Shown: positions 12,181 to 23,200 of the stretch, piece after piece
Numbering within the stretch: the stretch's first letter is position 1
Layout of the letters: each line of letters starts with the position of its first letter
NCBI GenBank assembly: GCA_019648995.1
Contig: BLXT01001848.1
Span: forward strand, 902,201 to 950,855
DNA length: 48,655 nt
Origin: Plakobranchus ocellatus
Lineage: Eukaryota > Mollusca > Gastropoda > Plakobranchidae
Direction: 5' to 3'
Position numbers and translations under genes: made by a program
The notes under the pieces: generated by a model
What the model saw: the letters and a program-made list of their open reading frames with translations, nothing else
Databases searched by the model: none
What the model was told of the DNA's origin: nothing

Positions 12181-12637
12181 TGGTAATCATCACTCTGTAG
12201 CACTTAACGGCTTGTTAATTGATACATGGTCACTCTGTAGCAATTAATGGCTCATTAATTGATACATCGTTACTCTGCAGCTATAATACTACCATTTCGA
12301 ATATTTGACATCAGATGTTTGGCAACAAGTGCCCCCAGTGTCTACATCTAATCTAATTATTAAATCTAGATATCTAAAATATTGTCTCTTCACTTCGTCA
12401 GAAGCTGATGGTGTGCCAAATTTACATAGAAACAGAGCCAGCCGTTTTAGGAAACATATTATATGAAAAGACATATCGAAATAATAATAGTTTCCCACCC
12501 ACTGACATCAAATAATCGAAATAGTCATCTACTTTAGGTGGCAATAGATAGGGACCGTAGTCCCCCACCAGTGCCGAAAGTAGAAATATTTACATTATAA
12601 CTTGGCCTGTGACCTCTTCATTTCATCGGTAGCTTAT
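12181..12637 (-). repeat. Right arm of the foldback-type element
   Basis: On the minus strand this arm reads outward-in as GCTACCGATGAAATGAAGAG (near 12637), then a related module near 12410-12382, then CGAAATGGTAGTATTATAGC (near 12300), then about 2.5 tandem units with ATTGCTACAGAGTGA (12285-12181). The order mirrors the left arm. A further degenerate CTCTTCATTTCGT module lies outside the arm at about 12736. Confidence 0.6.
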
Positions 12638-14263
12638 ATGAAGGCAATTTAAATCTGCAAGTGGACCCATCTGTCACAGGAGTACCATATATAGGTCTCT
12701 CATTGCAATCACATTTTTTTAGCACATTTTAAGCATCTCTTCATTTCGTGAGAAATTTTGGTGTGATAAAGTACAATCTTACCGGAAGGCTATTCAAAAA
12801 AAAAAAGATACTCGATAAGGCTGAAAAAAATCATTAGGCCTCTGAGATTGTATCAGCCAGAACTATCCTCCTTGATTTGACTACAGATTGTAGTCATATA
12901 AATGTATTTAAGAAAATGAATGCTAATAACAGGGAGATAAAATATAATAATATTAGTGGCTCATCAGTGTGGAAATTCTCACCCCATACCCTCTTAACTT
13001 ATACATAGATGAAACCTTCTAAATCTGGATATGTGCGACTTCTCTAGAACTCTAGCTTTAGATCCCATTAATTCCTGCTCCATCCACTCAGTAATCTCTT
13101 TGCCAGATGTAAACTAATGCATAGGGTTTTTTGTGGAGTAGATAGCAGATTCCAAAAGCATAAGTTGATAATGTCCCAAAAACATAAACTTCTCATCATT
13201 TACAAATATACAAATATATATATACACATAAAAATAAATTGATAATTTAATGCTGAGTATAATTTTAAAAGACTCTTCTGGCCAAGAGCTCATTTTTTCT
13301 AAAGTTACAACAAAAAAATAAAACCTTGAGCTAATAAAGATAAGTTTCAGCACTGAAGGTTTCCCCCACAGAAAATCATTCCCCAATTCGCTGCACTATT
13401 GTCTTGTAATAAATATCATAGGAAAAAAAGTTTGTATTATTATGAAAACATATGTGGTCAGTGCTTTTGTGTACGTGAGTGTTGGACAATAAAAGGACAT
13501 AGAGAAAAAACTAGAAGCAATAGAGATGTGGTTTACCAAGAGAATAATAAGTTAAGGGCAAGGGTAGCAACAGCAACTTTATTCTATCTAACTGAGAATA
13601 GGTTTGAGTGGAGGAACATGACGGCCAATGTCTGTTCCAGACAAGGTACTTGAACAAGAAGATAATTGAGACAGAAAGCTAAGCCTCAAATTACTTGATA
13701 AAACAAATAGTTTGAAAACAAAAGACCCATCATTACAAAGAAGCCCTACTTTATATAAGACTCACATTATTGAAATAAAACTTAAAAATTGTAGGTGTAA
13801 AGTGATGTGCAATCCCTTTCAGTTGAGATAGACGTCAGCATTAATTCTATGGAAATTTCCCTGGATATAGAGTCGGCCATCTGAATCTTAGATCTTATCT
13901 AGATCTTGAGAAGACTATGTCATTAAACTTAAGTTTAGACACATAAAACTAGACAAATTAATGTAGCTCTAGAGGCCTAGACTCATGTTTGTGATGAGAA
14001 ATCAGAAATAGATGAAGAAAATGTAGACTAGCTCAAAATAAGGCAAGGAAAGAAAATACACTACTGAAAGCTTAGATTTTTTAAACTTTTTTTTTTTCAG
14101 AGTATTTTACATGCATTTCCAAGAGAGTTGGGATAGCTTCTTACGACAAAAATGCCCCTCGTTTGCTATACATACTCAAAGGGATAAAACAGATTAAGAA
14201 TCTCAACTGTGTATCTCATAATTTAATGGTTGATTCAAAATGTCTTCATATCCTCCCTGTCAG
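12638..14263. other. Upstream region of the ABHD14 gene, no other gene seen
   Basis: AT-rich. Holds one copy of an interspersed repeat (13566-13646). A strong acceptor with a long T tract, TTTTTTTTTTTCAG, ends at 14100 and could define the start of a longer first exon (14101-14480) carrying a 5'UTR. The promoter and any upstream leader exon of the ABHD14 gene could not be placed. Confidence 0.4.
13566..13646 (-). repeat. Interspersed repeat, copy 2
   Basis: Direct copy of the element at 8955-9039, sharing GCCAATGTCTGTTCCAGACA and AACTGAGAATAGG. The minus-strand end has AATAAAGTTGCTGTTGCT, a polyadenylation-like hexamer and GTT-rich tail. Confidence 0.55.
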
Positions 14264-14480
14264 ATCCAGGTTTCTTGATATTAAACCCTGTGATGGGAGG
14301 TCTTCGACCCAGTGGCCTGCACCTCAACAAGCCCGTTGTGTTTGGACTGCTTGGCATTGCACTAGTGGTATTTGTTGTGACCCGCCTGTATATGGGTGGT
14401 GGGCTCGCTGGCACTGCTGCTTCAGGAGTTTTTCAGATTGCAGTGAAATCAGAGACCAAACCACCGGCAGCTGGGAGAGG
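14264..14480 (+). CDS. ABHD14A: ABHD14 exon 1: start codon and membrane anchor
   Basis: ATG at 14293-14295 and residues 1-62 plus two bases of codon 63. Donor GG|GTGAGT at 14480/14481. The 5' boundary is either the acceptor CTCCCTGTCAG ending at 14263, the one ending at 14269, or the T-rich acceptor ending at 14100. An in-frame stop at 14224-14226 limits upstream coding within this stretch. It encodes the transmembrane helix and a flexible Gly/Ala/Pro stalk. Confidence 0.8.
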
Positions 14481-16338
14481 GTGAGTCATATGCATCTAAT
14501 AATAATTGAAATTTTAAGAGTCTGAGTAGAAATGATTTTGATAAAGTGAAAAAGTCTAATCCCTTTATGGCCCTCTAGCACAACGAAGGAAAAGGTGGAT
14601 AAGCTAGACATCTAGGGCTGTACAAATAGTTGTAGGCAGCATGGCGTGCTAATATTCAAAATTAGATTTAAAAAATGTTCCAGACCTTTGAAAGCTTTTA
14701 AAAGTTTATTGCAGGCTTTGTAATGTGGATTTAGTTCATTTGAATAGAAAATCAGTAGGAATTGATTGGAATTAGATCTAAATGGATTTTCTAAATATAT
14801 ATATATATATATATGCTTGTCTGCCCTTTTAAAAACAGATTTGGTTTTTTTTTTAGAGCTAGCATGAAAAATTTTATTATTCTAAATTTTATAGTAAAAA
14901 AGTTTGCTCTGTTTCAAACAGTGAACTATTCTGGCTTGTGTGGCCCTAATTATTTAGAAGTGGCTTACCCGAAATTGCTCCTCTTCATCTTTTGTAAGTT
15001 TTTTGTAAACAAAAGTTTTGATCTGATTTAAGCAGGTTGATGTTGTTGAATTCTGTTGATGTTAATGGTTATGAGCGTTTTTTTTATATGTCAAGTGGCT
15101 AAAAAAAAACTAAATTGCTCGCAATCATTTATGCAAAAACATGATGCAAAGAAGAGTCAGATATATATATATGTTCATGTCGAGTTTTCAGACCAATAAT
15201 GTTTATCATATGAACAGAAACTTCAGTGGTACAGACTTTTGATGCAAAGCTCTGACAGGAGCATGGTTTTTGAAGTGACAATATGGCAATAGTTTTGTCA
15301 TCACTATAAATTAGACAAGCTATAATATCCTGCTTACTTACCTCTAACAACCAGTATAAAGCTTGTGAATTGGAATTGTGGTTTGTCTGAGCTTAACTAG
15401 GATTTAATCAGTTTTTCAGTTTACATGATAGAGCACAACATCATTGTTATGTTATGCTGGTACTATGTCATTACACATGATGCTGCCAGTGTCAACCAAT
15501 ACTATTTATACATTGGATTTAACACCTGGCTCAAATCTCTTAATCTTAGCTTTCTTATTGATGCATATCGCATATGTGAATTAATCAATAGCTCTCTCAA
15601 CATCCATTGGTGTGAATTACAAAACTCTTCTTCAAGGTCAATGACCTACAAATTGGTATACATGTTGGTAATATTTTCTTTTAAAGAAATCTGATTAGAT
15701 GTTTTGAGTGGTATTACATGATATCTTACAAATGTTCACAGTAATAATAAGCCACCACATGTCTCAAGAACACCCCAAATGATGGGTTGGATATAAATTA
15801 TATATATATATATTTATATTCTTGTTTTTTCAAAAGTTTTATAAGCAGCGTCCTATTCATTAGGACAGGCCTCAAGTATAACTATAACATGATTATTGCA
15901 TTACTCAAGGTGACATTCACCCATGATATTTTTTGTCCCTTCTCACTAAACCAGAATTTATTAGCAGGACAAAAAAAATGGAATTTTACTGCTCTTTCAT
16001 ATCCATTACAGTTTTTTTAAAAACAAGGCCCTTTTCTAAGCAGGGAATAGGGTGATTGATTATCAAAAATGCATTAATGTTGTTTTTTTAGAAACAATTT
16101 TTTTTCATAGAATGGTGATGGCACTGTTTTCACATGATTTCAGTTTGCTATCATAGCTAAAGTCATAGATAGTTTTTTCCTTTTTTAAAATAATATTTTT
16201 AATGATAAAAGTGCACTTTTTATCTACCAATATAAATTAAAGAAATAGATCAATAATTTTTTTTCTTGAAACTCCAATAGACATAGATTAATTTTTTAAA
16301 GCAATTGAAATCAAAAGTTAACCATATGAAATCACGAT

Positions 16339-16375
<37 letters not shown>

Positions 16376-17262
16376 AAAGACAATTGAGAAAGACCCAGTC
16401 AGTGAAAATAAATGAGAAAATAAAACCGAAGTGAATTCGGATGTTGATTTCATCACCATTGGCGATAAGCACCAGAAATGTCTGGGGAAAAAAAGTGAGA
16501 ACAAAAGAAAAAGGTAAGGAAGATTTAAGGAAATGATTGAAATTGTAGAAGACAATGACAGGCAGCTATGACTTGAAGAGAAGATGAGTGAATATCGGCA
16601 AAATAAGACTTTAAGTAAAAAAAGATGGGGAAAAAAAAGAAAACAAAAACAAAACAAAAAAAAATAAATAACAATAAAAACATTTTAAAAAACCCACAAA
16701 CTGTTATAAACCCGTTAGATAGAATAGGCTTAAATGTTAGATTTCTCAAGATACAGTCAAGTCAATTGATGTTTCCTAATAGTTCACTCAAAAAAAAAAA
16801 AAAAAAAGAAAGAAAACAGCAAAAAATGAAGAAAAATAATACCCAAAGCACTGTTAAAAAGTTAAAAATATTAAGGTAACCATTCTGTTGCAACAAAAAC
16901 GCCAAATAACAATCATTCAATTAAAAATAAACTAAAAACGCCTCTCTAAAGGGTTTTAGTCCTTTTAAATCCAATTTTTTCCCAGTATTCTCTGTCTTTT
17001 TCTTTTCCTTGTGTACTTTTCTGTTTTCCTCGTTAATCTATTTCATAAACACAACTGAGTAAAGCGATATTAATGGTGTCAGAGTCAGGATTGACTTATC
17101 ATTCCACATATTTGTCATCTTGAGTTTTCTTTTCGTTTTGTCTGTATTTTGTTTTTTTCAATTCTTTTATTTTTAATTTATTAAATACTTTCCTGTTTGC
17201 TGTAAAGGCTTATCTGCTGTATCACTTGTAATGTTTTTTTACTCTCTCTGTCTCTCTCCCTC

Positions 17263-17298
<36 letters not shown>

Positions 17299-20200
17299 TC
17301 TCTCTCTTCTCTCTCTTGTCAACACATTACTCTGATTGTTTAGAGAGTTGTTATCTTTAAAAATTCTGGGCTTATACTTATAGATCTAGTGATTTATATA
17401 CCAGAAAGTACAACCTGTTTAGCTTGCGATATTTTCAGGAAAAGCAAAGGGTAAAATTATAGTAAGACAACTAAACTTAGATATATACCCGCAAGTTTTC
17501 GGATACAGCTGAATTCTGCATTTAATCTGTCACAACCCCTGTTTGACAGTTAGTAGTGGCTCNNNNNNNNNNNNNNNNNNNNNNNNNNNNNNNNNNNNNN
17601 NNNNNNNNNNNNNNNNNNNNNNNNNNNNNNNNNNNNNNNNNNNNNNNNNNNNNNNNNNNNNNNNNNNNNNNNNNNNNNNNNNNNNNNNNNNNNNNNNNNN
17701 NNNNNNNNNNNNNNNNNNNNNNNNNNNNNNNNNNNNNNNNNNNNNNNNNNNNNNNNNNNNNNNNNNNNNNNNNNNNNNNNNNNNNNNNNNNNNNNNNNNN
17801 NNNNNNNNNNNNNNNNNNNNNNNNNNNNNNNNNNNNNNNNNNNNNNNNNNNNNNNNNNNNNNNNNNNNNNNNNNNNNNNNNNNNNNNNNNNNNNNNNNNN
17901 NNNNNNNNNNNNNNNNNNNNNNNNNNNNNNNNNNNNNNNNNNNNNNNNNNNNNNNNNNNNNNNNNNNNNNNNNNNNNNNNNNNNNNNNNNNNNNNNNNNN
18001 NNNNNNNNNNNNNNNNNNNNNNNNNNNNNNNNNNNNNNNNNNNNNNNNNNNNNNNNNNNNNNNNNNNNNNNNNNNNNNNNNNNNNNNNNNNNNNNNNNNN
18101 NNNNNNNNNNNNNNNNNNNNNNNNNNNNNNNNNNNNNNNNNNNNNNNNNNNNNNNNNNNNNNNNNNNNNNNNNNNNNNNNNNNNNNNNNNNNNNNNNNNN
18201 NNNNNNNNNNNNNNNNNNNNNNNNNNNNNNNNNNNNNNNNNNNNNNNNNNNNNNNNNNNNNNNNNNNNNNNNNNNNNNNNNNNNNNNNNNNNNNNNNNNN
18301 NNNNNNNNNNNNNNNNNNNNNNNNNNNNNNNNNNNNNNNCTCTTCTCTCTCATGTCAACACATTACTCTGATTGTTTAGAGAGTTGTTATCTTCAAAAAT
18401 TCTGGGCTTATACTTATAGATCTAGTGATTTATACCAGAAAGTACAACCTGTTTAGCTTGCAATATTTTCAGGAAAAGCAAAGAGTAAAATTATAGTAAG
18501 ACAACTAAACTTAGATATATACCTGCAAGTTTTCGGATACAGCTGAATTCTGCATTCAATCTTTCACAACCCGTGTTTGACAGTTAGCAGTGGCTCTTGT
18601 TCCCCTCCAAAATCTGCTTTTGACATGTCAAATTTTCTCTCTCTTATCTCTTACCCCTTGATCATATTTTATCATTTCATTTGTTACTTGTTCTGTCTTT
18701 TAATTTAAAAAAAATGCGTTTTATTGCTCCAGCTTTCTCTCTCTGCTCTCTTTTTCTCGTTCTCTCTCTTTTTTCATTTTCTCTCTTTTTACATCTATCT
18801 ATCTGTCTGTCTGTTGGTCTGTCTGTCTATGTCATCTATCTGTCTGTCTATCTGTCTGTCTGGCTGTCTGTCTGTCTGGCTGGCTATCTGTCTGTCAGAG
18901 GGATCACTGAAACTTAAATTGTCATGTTTATTATATTCAAAAGGTTTTCTACAAGCCATATTTGGGAAAAAATTTAAGCTTATCATATTGCATAAATCTA
19001 AGCTCCTGAGTGTTATTTTTTTTCTTAGAAAATCAGGTTTTTTTTTATGCAACATTGCTGTGCAAATGGACCAAACAGCATTCAGACATAGCTATGAAGT
19101 CTCAAACCTACTTTTAATACACCTTGATACACTGGTAATATCTAACATTTCATGAATAGTACGTGACTGGTACTCATTGGCCTTTTCTAGGTAATTAGTA
19201 GTTCTTTTTTTTAAAAATGTAATACAAAATTGAATAAATTATGGGATCTTTTGGTATTTGCTTTATTTACCTTCATACGTATCAACATATCTGCCTATCA
19301 CCTCCCTCCCACCCTAACTACCTAACCCACATCCTACCTGCCTCCCTTCCTCCATCCCTATCTACCTACCTACCTACCTATCTACCCACCCACATATCCA
19401 CAACCTCCCTCCCTCCCTATCTACCTACCTCTTACCTACCAATCTACCTACCTACCTACTCACCCATTTGCCTATCTATTTGTAATAGATATGTGGCATC
19501 CATGGCTTAAATTGCTGTCCAAAGCCTCCATTATTCCATTTGTTCTTGAGGTGGTGGTGGTACAATGGATAGTGAACCTGCCCTGAGATCTGCAGGGTTC
19601 CTTCTGTTGCAGGTTTGAACTCCGCCACCAGCACCTTGGCCTGACAGAAGGCCTGAAAGCTAGGGATTATCTTGTTTATGGCTGGCTATATATACAAAAG
19701 CAAAAACCTTTTCTCTCCTTTGTAAAAAAGAAAGGAAAAAAAGAAGTATTTTTTATCTCTGAGATTTCTAACATGATATTGCATTTTAGCAACTGGTAAG
19801 GGGGTAAAGGGGTTTCTTATATGACGACATTTTTTCTGGCAGTCCAATATGTAGGCTTATCTAAATAGGTTACATAATCAGGATGTTTATAGCTACATTT
19901 CCTCAGTTTGATATCTGAATATTCGAAGTCACACATACACATATTTGTGTGTGCACAGACACACTCACATATACATAAAAATTATACATATCAATACTTA
20001 TGTACACTATTTTGATATGAATAAAACAATTGCTCAGATAAATATCAAAATCTGGGCCTTGGAAATAATAATTTTGTAGGCCTGTGGAGGCTAGTTTAGT
20101 CCTGGTCTACTTTCCTGGGATCATTTATAAACCTGCATTGATAAAGTACCCAATGCCTCACAACATCCTTGTTAGTTACTGACAGGTCAATTTCAGGAAA

Positions 20201-23200
20201 AATAAAACAGTTTTTTTTTTTCAAAGCTAAAATAAATAAAAAAAAGTATTTTGAACAATTTAGTTTAGCTGTGCTGTGCTCTATGTTAACTGCCTTGAAT
20301 TTCTCAGTACCATTTATAGTAAACATTTAACAATCAACAGGATGGATCATGTTGTGAATGCCAGTCTTCTGGAGTCTCCACCAGCCTTCGCAGCAGATGC
20401 TGCATCACAGGAGGAACAATTCAAGATCACTTTGGGTGACAAGGTCTGTTAATAAGGTTCAAAGTTAGAAGAACATTGATTGCTCCTCATAGCTTCAGTA
20501 CTGGCGTGTTGCTAGAAAACTGTAGGATTATGTGACTATTCAGTGTTACAATGATTTTACTTGCATGAGCCATGCAAGCATTCTTTACCTCGGTGCTTAA
20601 AATCTTTTAGCTTGATACACCTTTTCATCAGCGGCAGTTTAAACTTGACAATTTCGATTATTTAGTTGACATTATCATGTGCATATGTGTACTTGAGCAT
20701 TTTACACAGATCTATTTCTTTGCAGATAGTTAATAATAGTACTGAAGAATGAGCTTTAGGATTTTTAAAAACTATTACATTGTTAAAACTAATCTTAATA
20801 TTTTTCACAAACCAGAACAATCGATTAAGAAGCTGTTTGAGAAATTGAAGTATAATTTAATGCAGAGAAGTTCAAAATAACGCTGTAAGTGAATTTGATA
20901 CTGGAAAAAAAAAAAGCCCAATATTTTGTTTATACTAAAACGTCATGAATTACAAATAGCCAATACCAATGTTTGAACTGACCATTCAGTAAAATGCTAT
21001 GAATCCAAGAATAAATTGAATGATCTCTTCTTAAGATATCAAGCTTGATCTGATCTGATTTGTGATCAGTCTTAGCTTTGAATATGTTTGCAGTGAACTG
21101 TTGAAGATGACATAAGGATAAGACATATGAGCAGGCAATATGTACTGGTTTCTCTTCTTTAAATAAAAGTAACCAGAGTAGAATTCGCATTAAATGAAAT
21201 CACTGAAATCATATGTTTATTAACTTCGAGGTACAAAAATGTTTTCATGAATTTCTTCTCAACCCAAAGTTCTGTGGACATTCTGCTTAATTTAAAGTCT
21301 TTAAACTCTTATGATAACTATACAATATATTGTAGGTTGCTGAATGTTACGAAGTTTGTAACACTTTTGCAGATTAGTTTTCATAAATGATTGGGTAGGA
21401 TAAAAGCATTTCTTTGTTAATCTAATTTAAATGATGTACATTTTTACATCGATCTGTATTTAGCCAGACAAGATGAAGGGTAGCTCACAAAAGGCAGTGT
21501 CAAAGAAACCTAGAGTTAGTGCCTAGAGGTCTAATGTAGCAAAATCAGGGAGGTTACAGTATGTGTTATTTTATAGGTTGCCAGGCTGTTGCTTTTAACC
21601 TGATTAAGACACAGTTTCAGTACAACAATTTAATTTCTACAATTATTTAGATCTGCAATCTCTCAAACATCAGCAGTTTATCTCTCTTGGTCTCAGGAAG
21701 CTCTCCCAAATGATCTCACAACCATTCTTATATCCACTGCCCATAGTCATAGATTCTAGAAAATACTTGCATATGCTAATTAACAGAATTTAAAATCATA
21801 CATTCTAGAATTTCCTGAACAAAGAAGATATCATCAGATTATGTCATCGGGGTTAGCCCAAAACATGAGCCAATCAAACTTCCCCAAGTGAAACACCCAC
21901 CATTGTTATGATCTAGCAACACTTGTAAATAAAAATATTCGCACACCTTCCAGACTTTCCAGATAACCCTAGGTCTATAAAGGTAAACAAAGCTGAAACC
22001 AAAATAGCAGTAAAAAAATGGCTCCCAGTCTTAGTCCATGCATTGGAAAACTAGGAGTAGGGTCCTGATTATTCTTGGCATATGGCATCATGAGGTAGCT
22101 TGCCATTGCTCTCCTTGCCGTCTCTATTTGCCAGGTCTTAAGAGATCTAGCTACTCATTTAGTGCTGGGTGGACACAGAGGAGCCATGAAAAATTGACTT
22201 GACCTGGACTTTGATTTGATCCTCGAACCTTTGATTGGTAACCAGCTATCCAAACAGATGAGCCAAACTTCTTCACTACTAAATTAAAAATAAGTCCAAT
22301 CTAGGCCTACTCAAAATCTGACCAAGCGTTACAGACAAGATCAAAAAACAATATAATCCATTCCAAATCTAGATCTAATTCTAGATTCAGACCCAATTCA
22401 CACTCACAGAAACCATTTGGCACAGTTTGTTTGTGTTTTGTTTGTTTTTTTTTTAACTGCCAAGGCAGAAGTGGTTTTTGACAGAAAACACAATTCTGTT
22501 GCAAAATGAGAAAAATGCAAGGCATGTGATGCTAGACCAGAAGTATCGCACGTGATAATGAACTAAAATTCACTATTATCCCAACTTAAGCTTCACATGC
22601 AATGTTTTAAGCATGTTTTAAAGCTAAATTCTTTCATTCTCAAGATTGCTCTAAAATCAGAGGCTTTTTGCAAAAAATTATCATGAACCAAAGCAAAAGA
22701 CAAAAATTTTTTACTTGAAGAAAAAAGACATGTGGAGTCCTTGAGACATACAAATGTCTGAGGCAAAAAATTTTGACACAGCGTTTTTTTTTTCCTTGTT
22801 TCCCCAATAATAATAATAACAATAATAATGATAATGATAACAATATTAATGTCCTAATGTTTTATACAATCTTGATAGCAATTGTAAGATCATGTTTTTT
22901 TTTATTGTTTTTTTTGTAAATTGCTTAGGTAGACTAAGGCGCTTGCAATAAAAGAGAAAAGGGGTCAGGGAATTTTGGGTCGATACTTTTTGCACCTTCA
23001 AATGACAATGATCTTTTTTTTTAAAAAAATACTTTATCTTTACATAATGTGATGCGGCACAGGATAACCAAGACAAACATAAAATTTTGACATATAAAGA
23101 TATTGGTATCAAATGAAAGGTCTGGTTTAACTGAATACAGTGCAGTTTAAATTTTTTGTCTATCTTTATTACAGCCAAAGTTATGACATTTCAAAGACCA

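Larger units (their letters stand above)
14481..20340 (+). other. ABHD14 intron 1
   Basis: 5.86 kb as assembled, starting GTGAGT and ending ATCAACAG, with no other gene visible. It holds an (AAC)n run, a CT microsatellite, a 777-base N gap flanked by duplicated sequence, two tetranucleotide arrays and one SINE. Its true length depends on whether the gap is real. Confidence 0.85.

Noticed and set aside
14163-14525. 120-codon plus-strand frame overlapping ABHD14 exon 1
   Set aside because: Different frame from the one that continues across the splice donor; composition is that of an out-of-frame shadow.
17543-18379. Open frames of 267-278 codons on both strands
   Set aside because: They consist almost entirely of X from the N gap.
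18681-19155. Frames of 78-143 codons with Leu/Ser/Cys/Val runs
   Set aside because: They run through the CTGT/CTAT array in intron 1 and resemble no protein.
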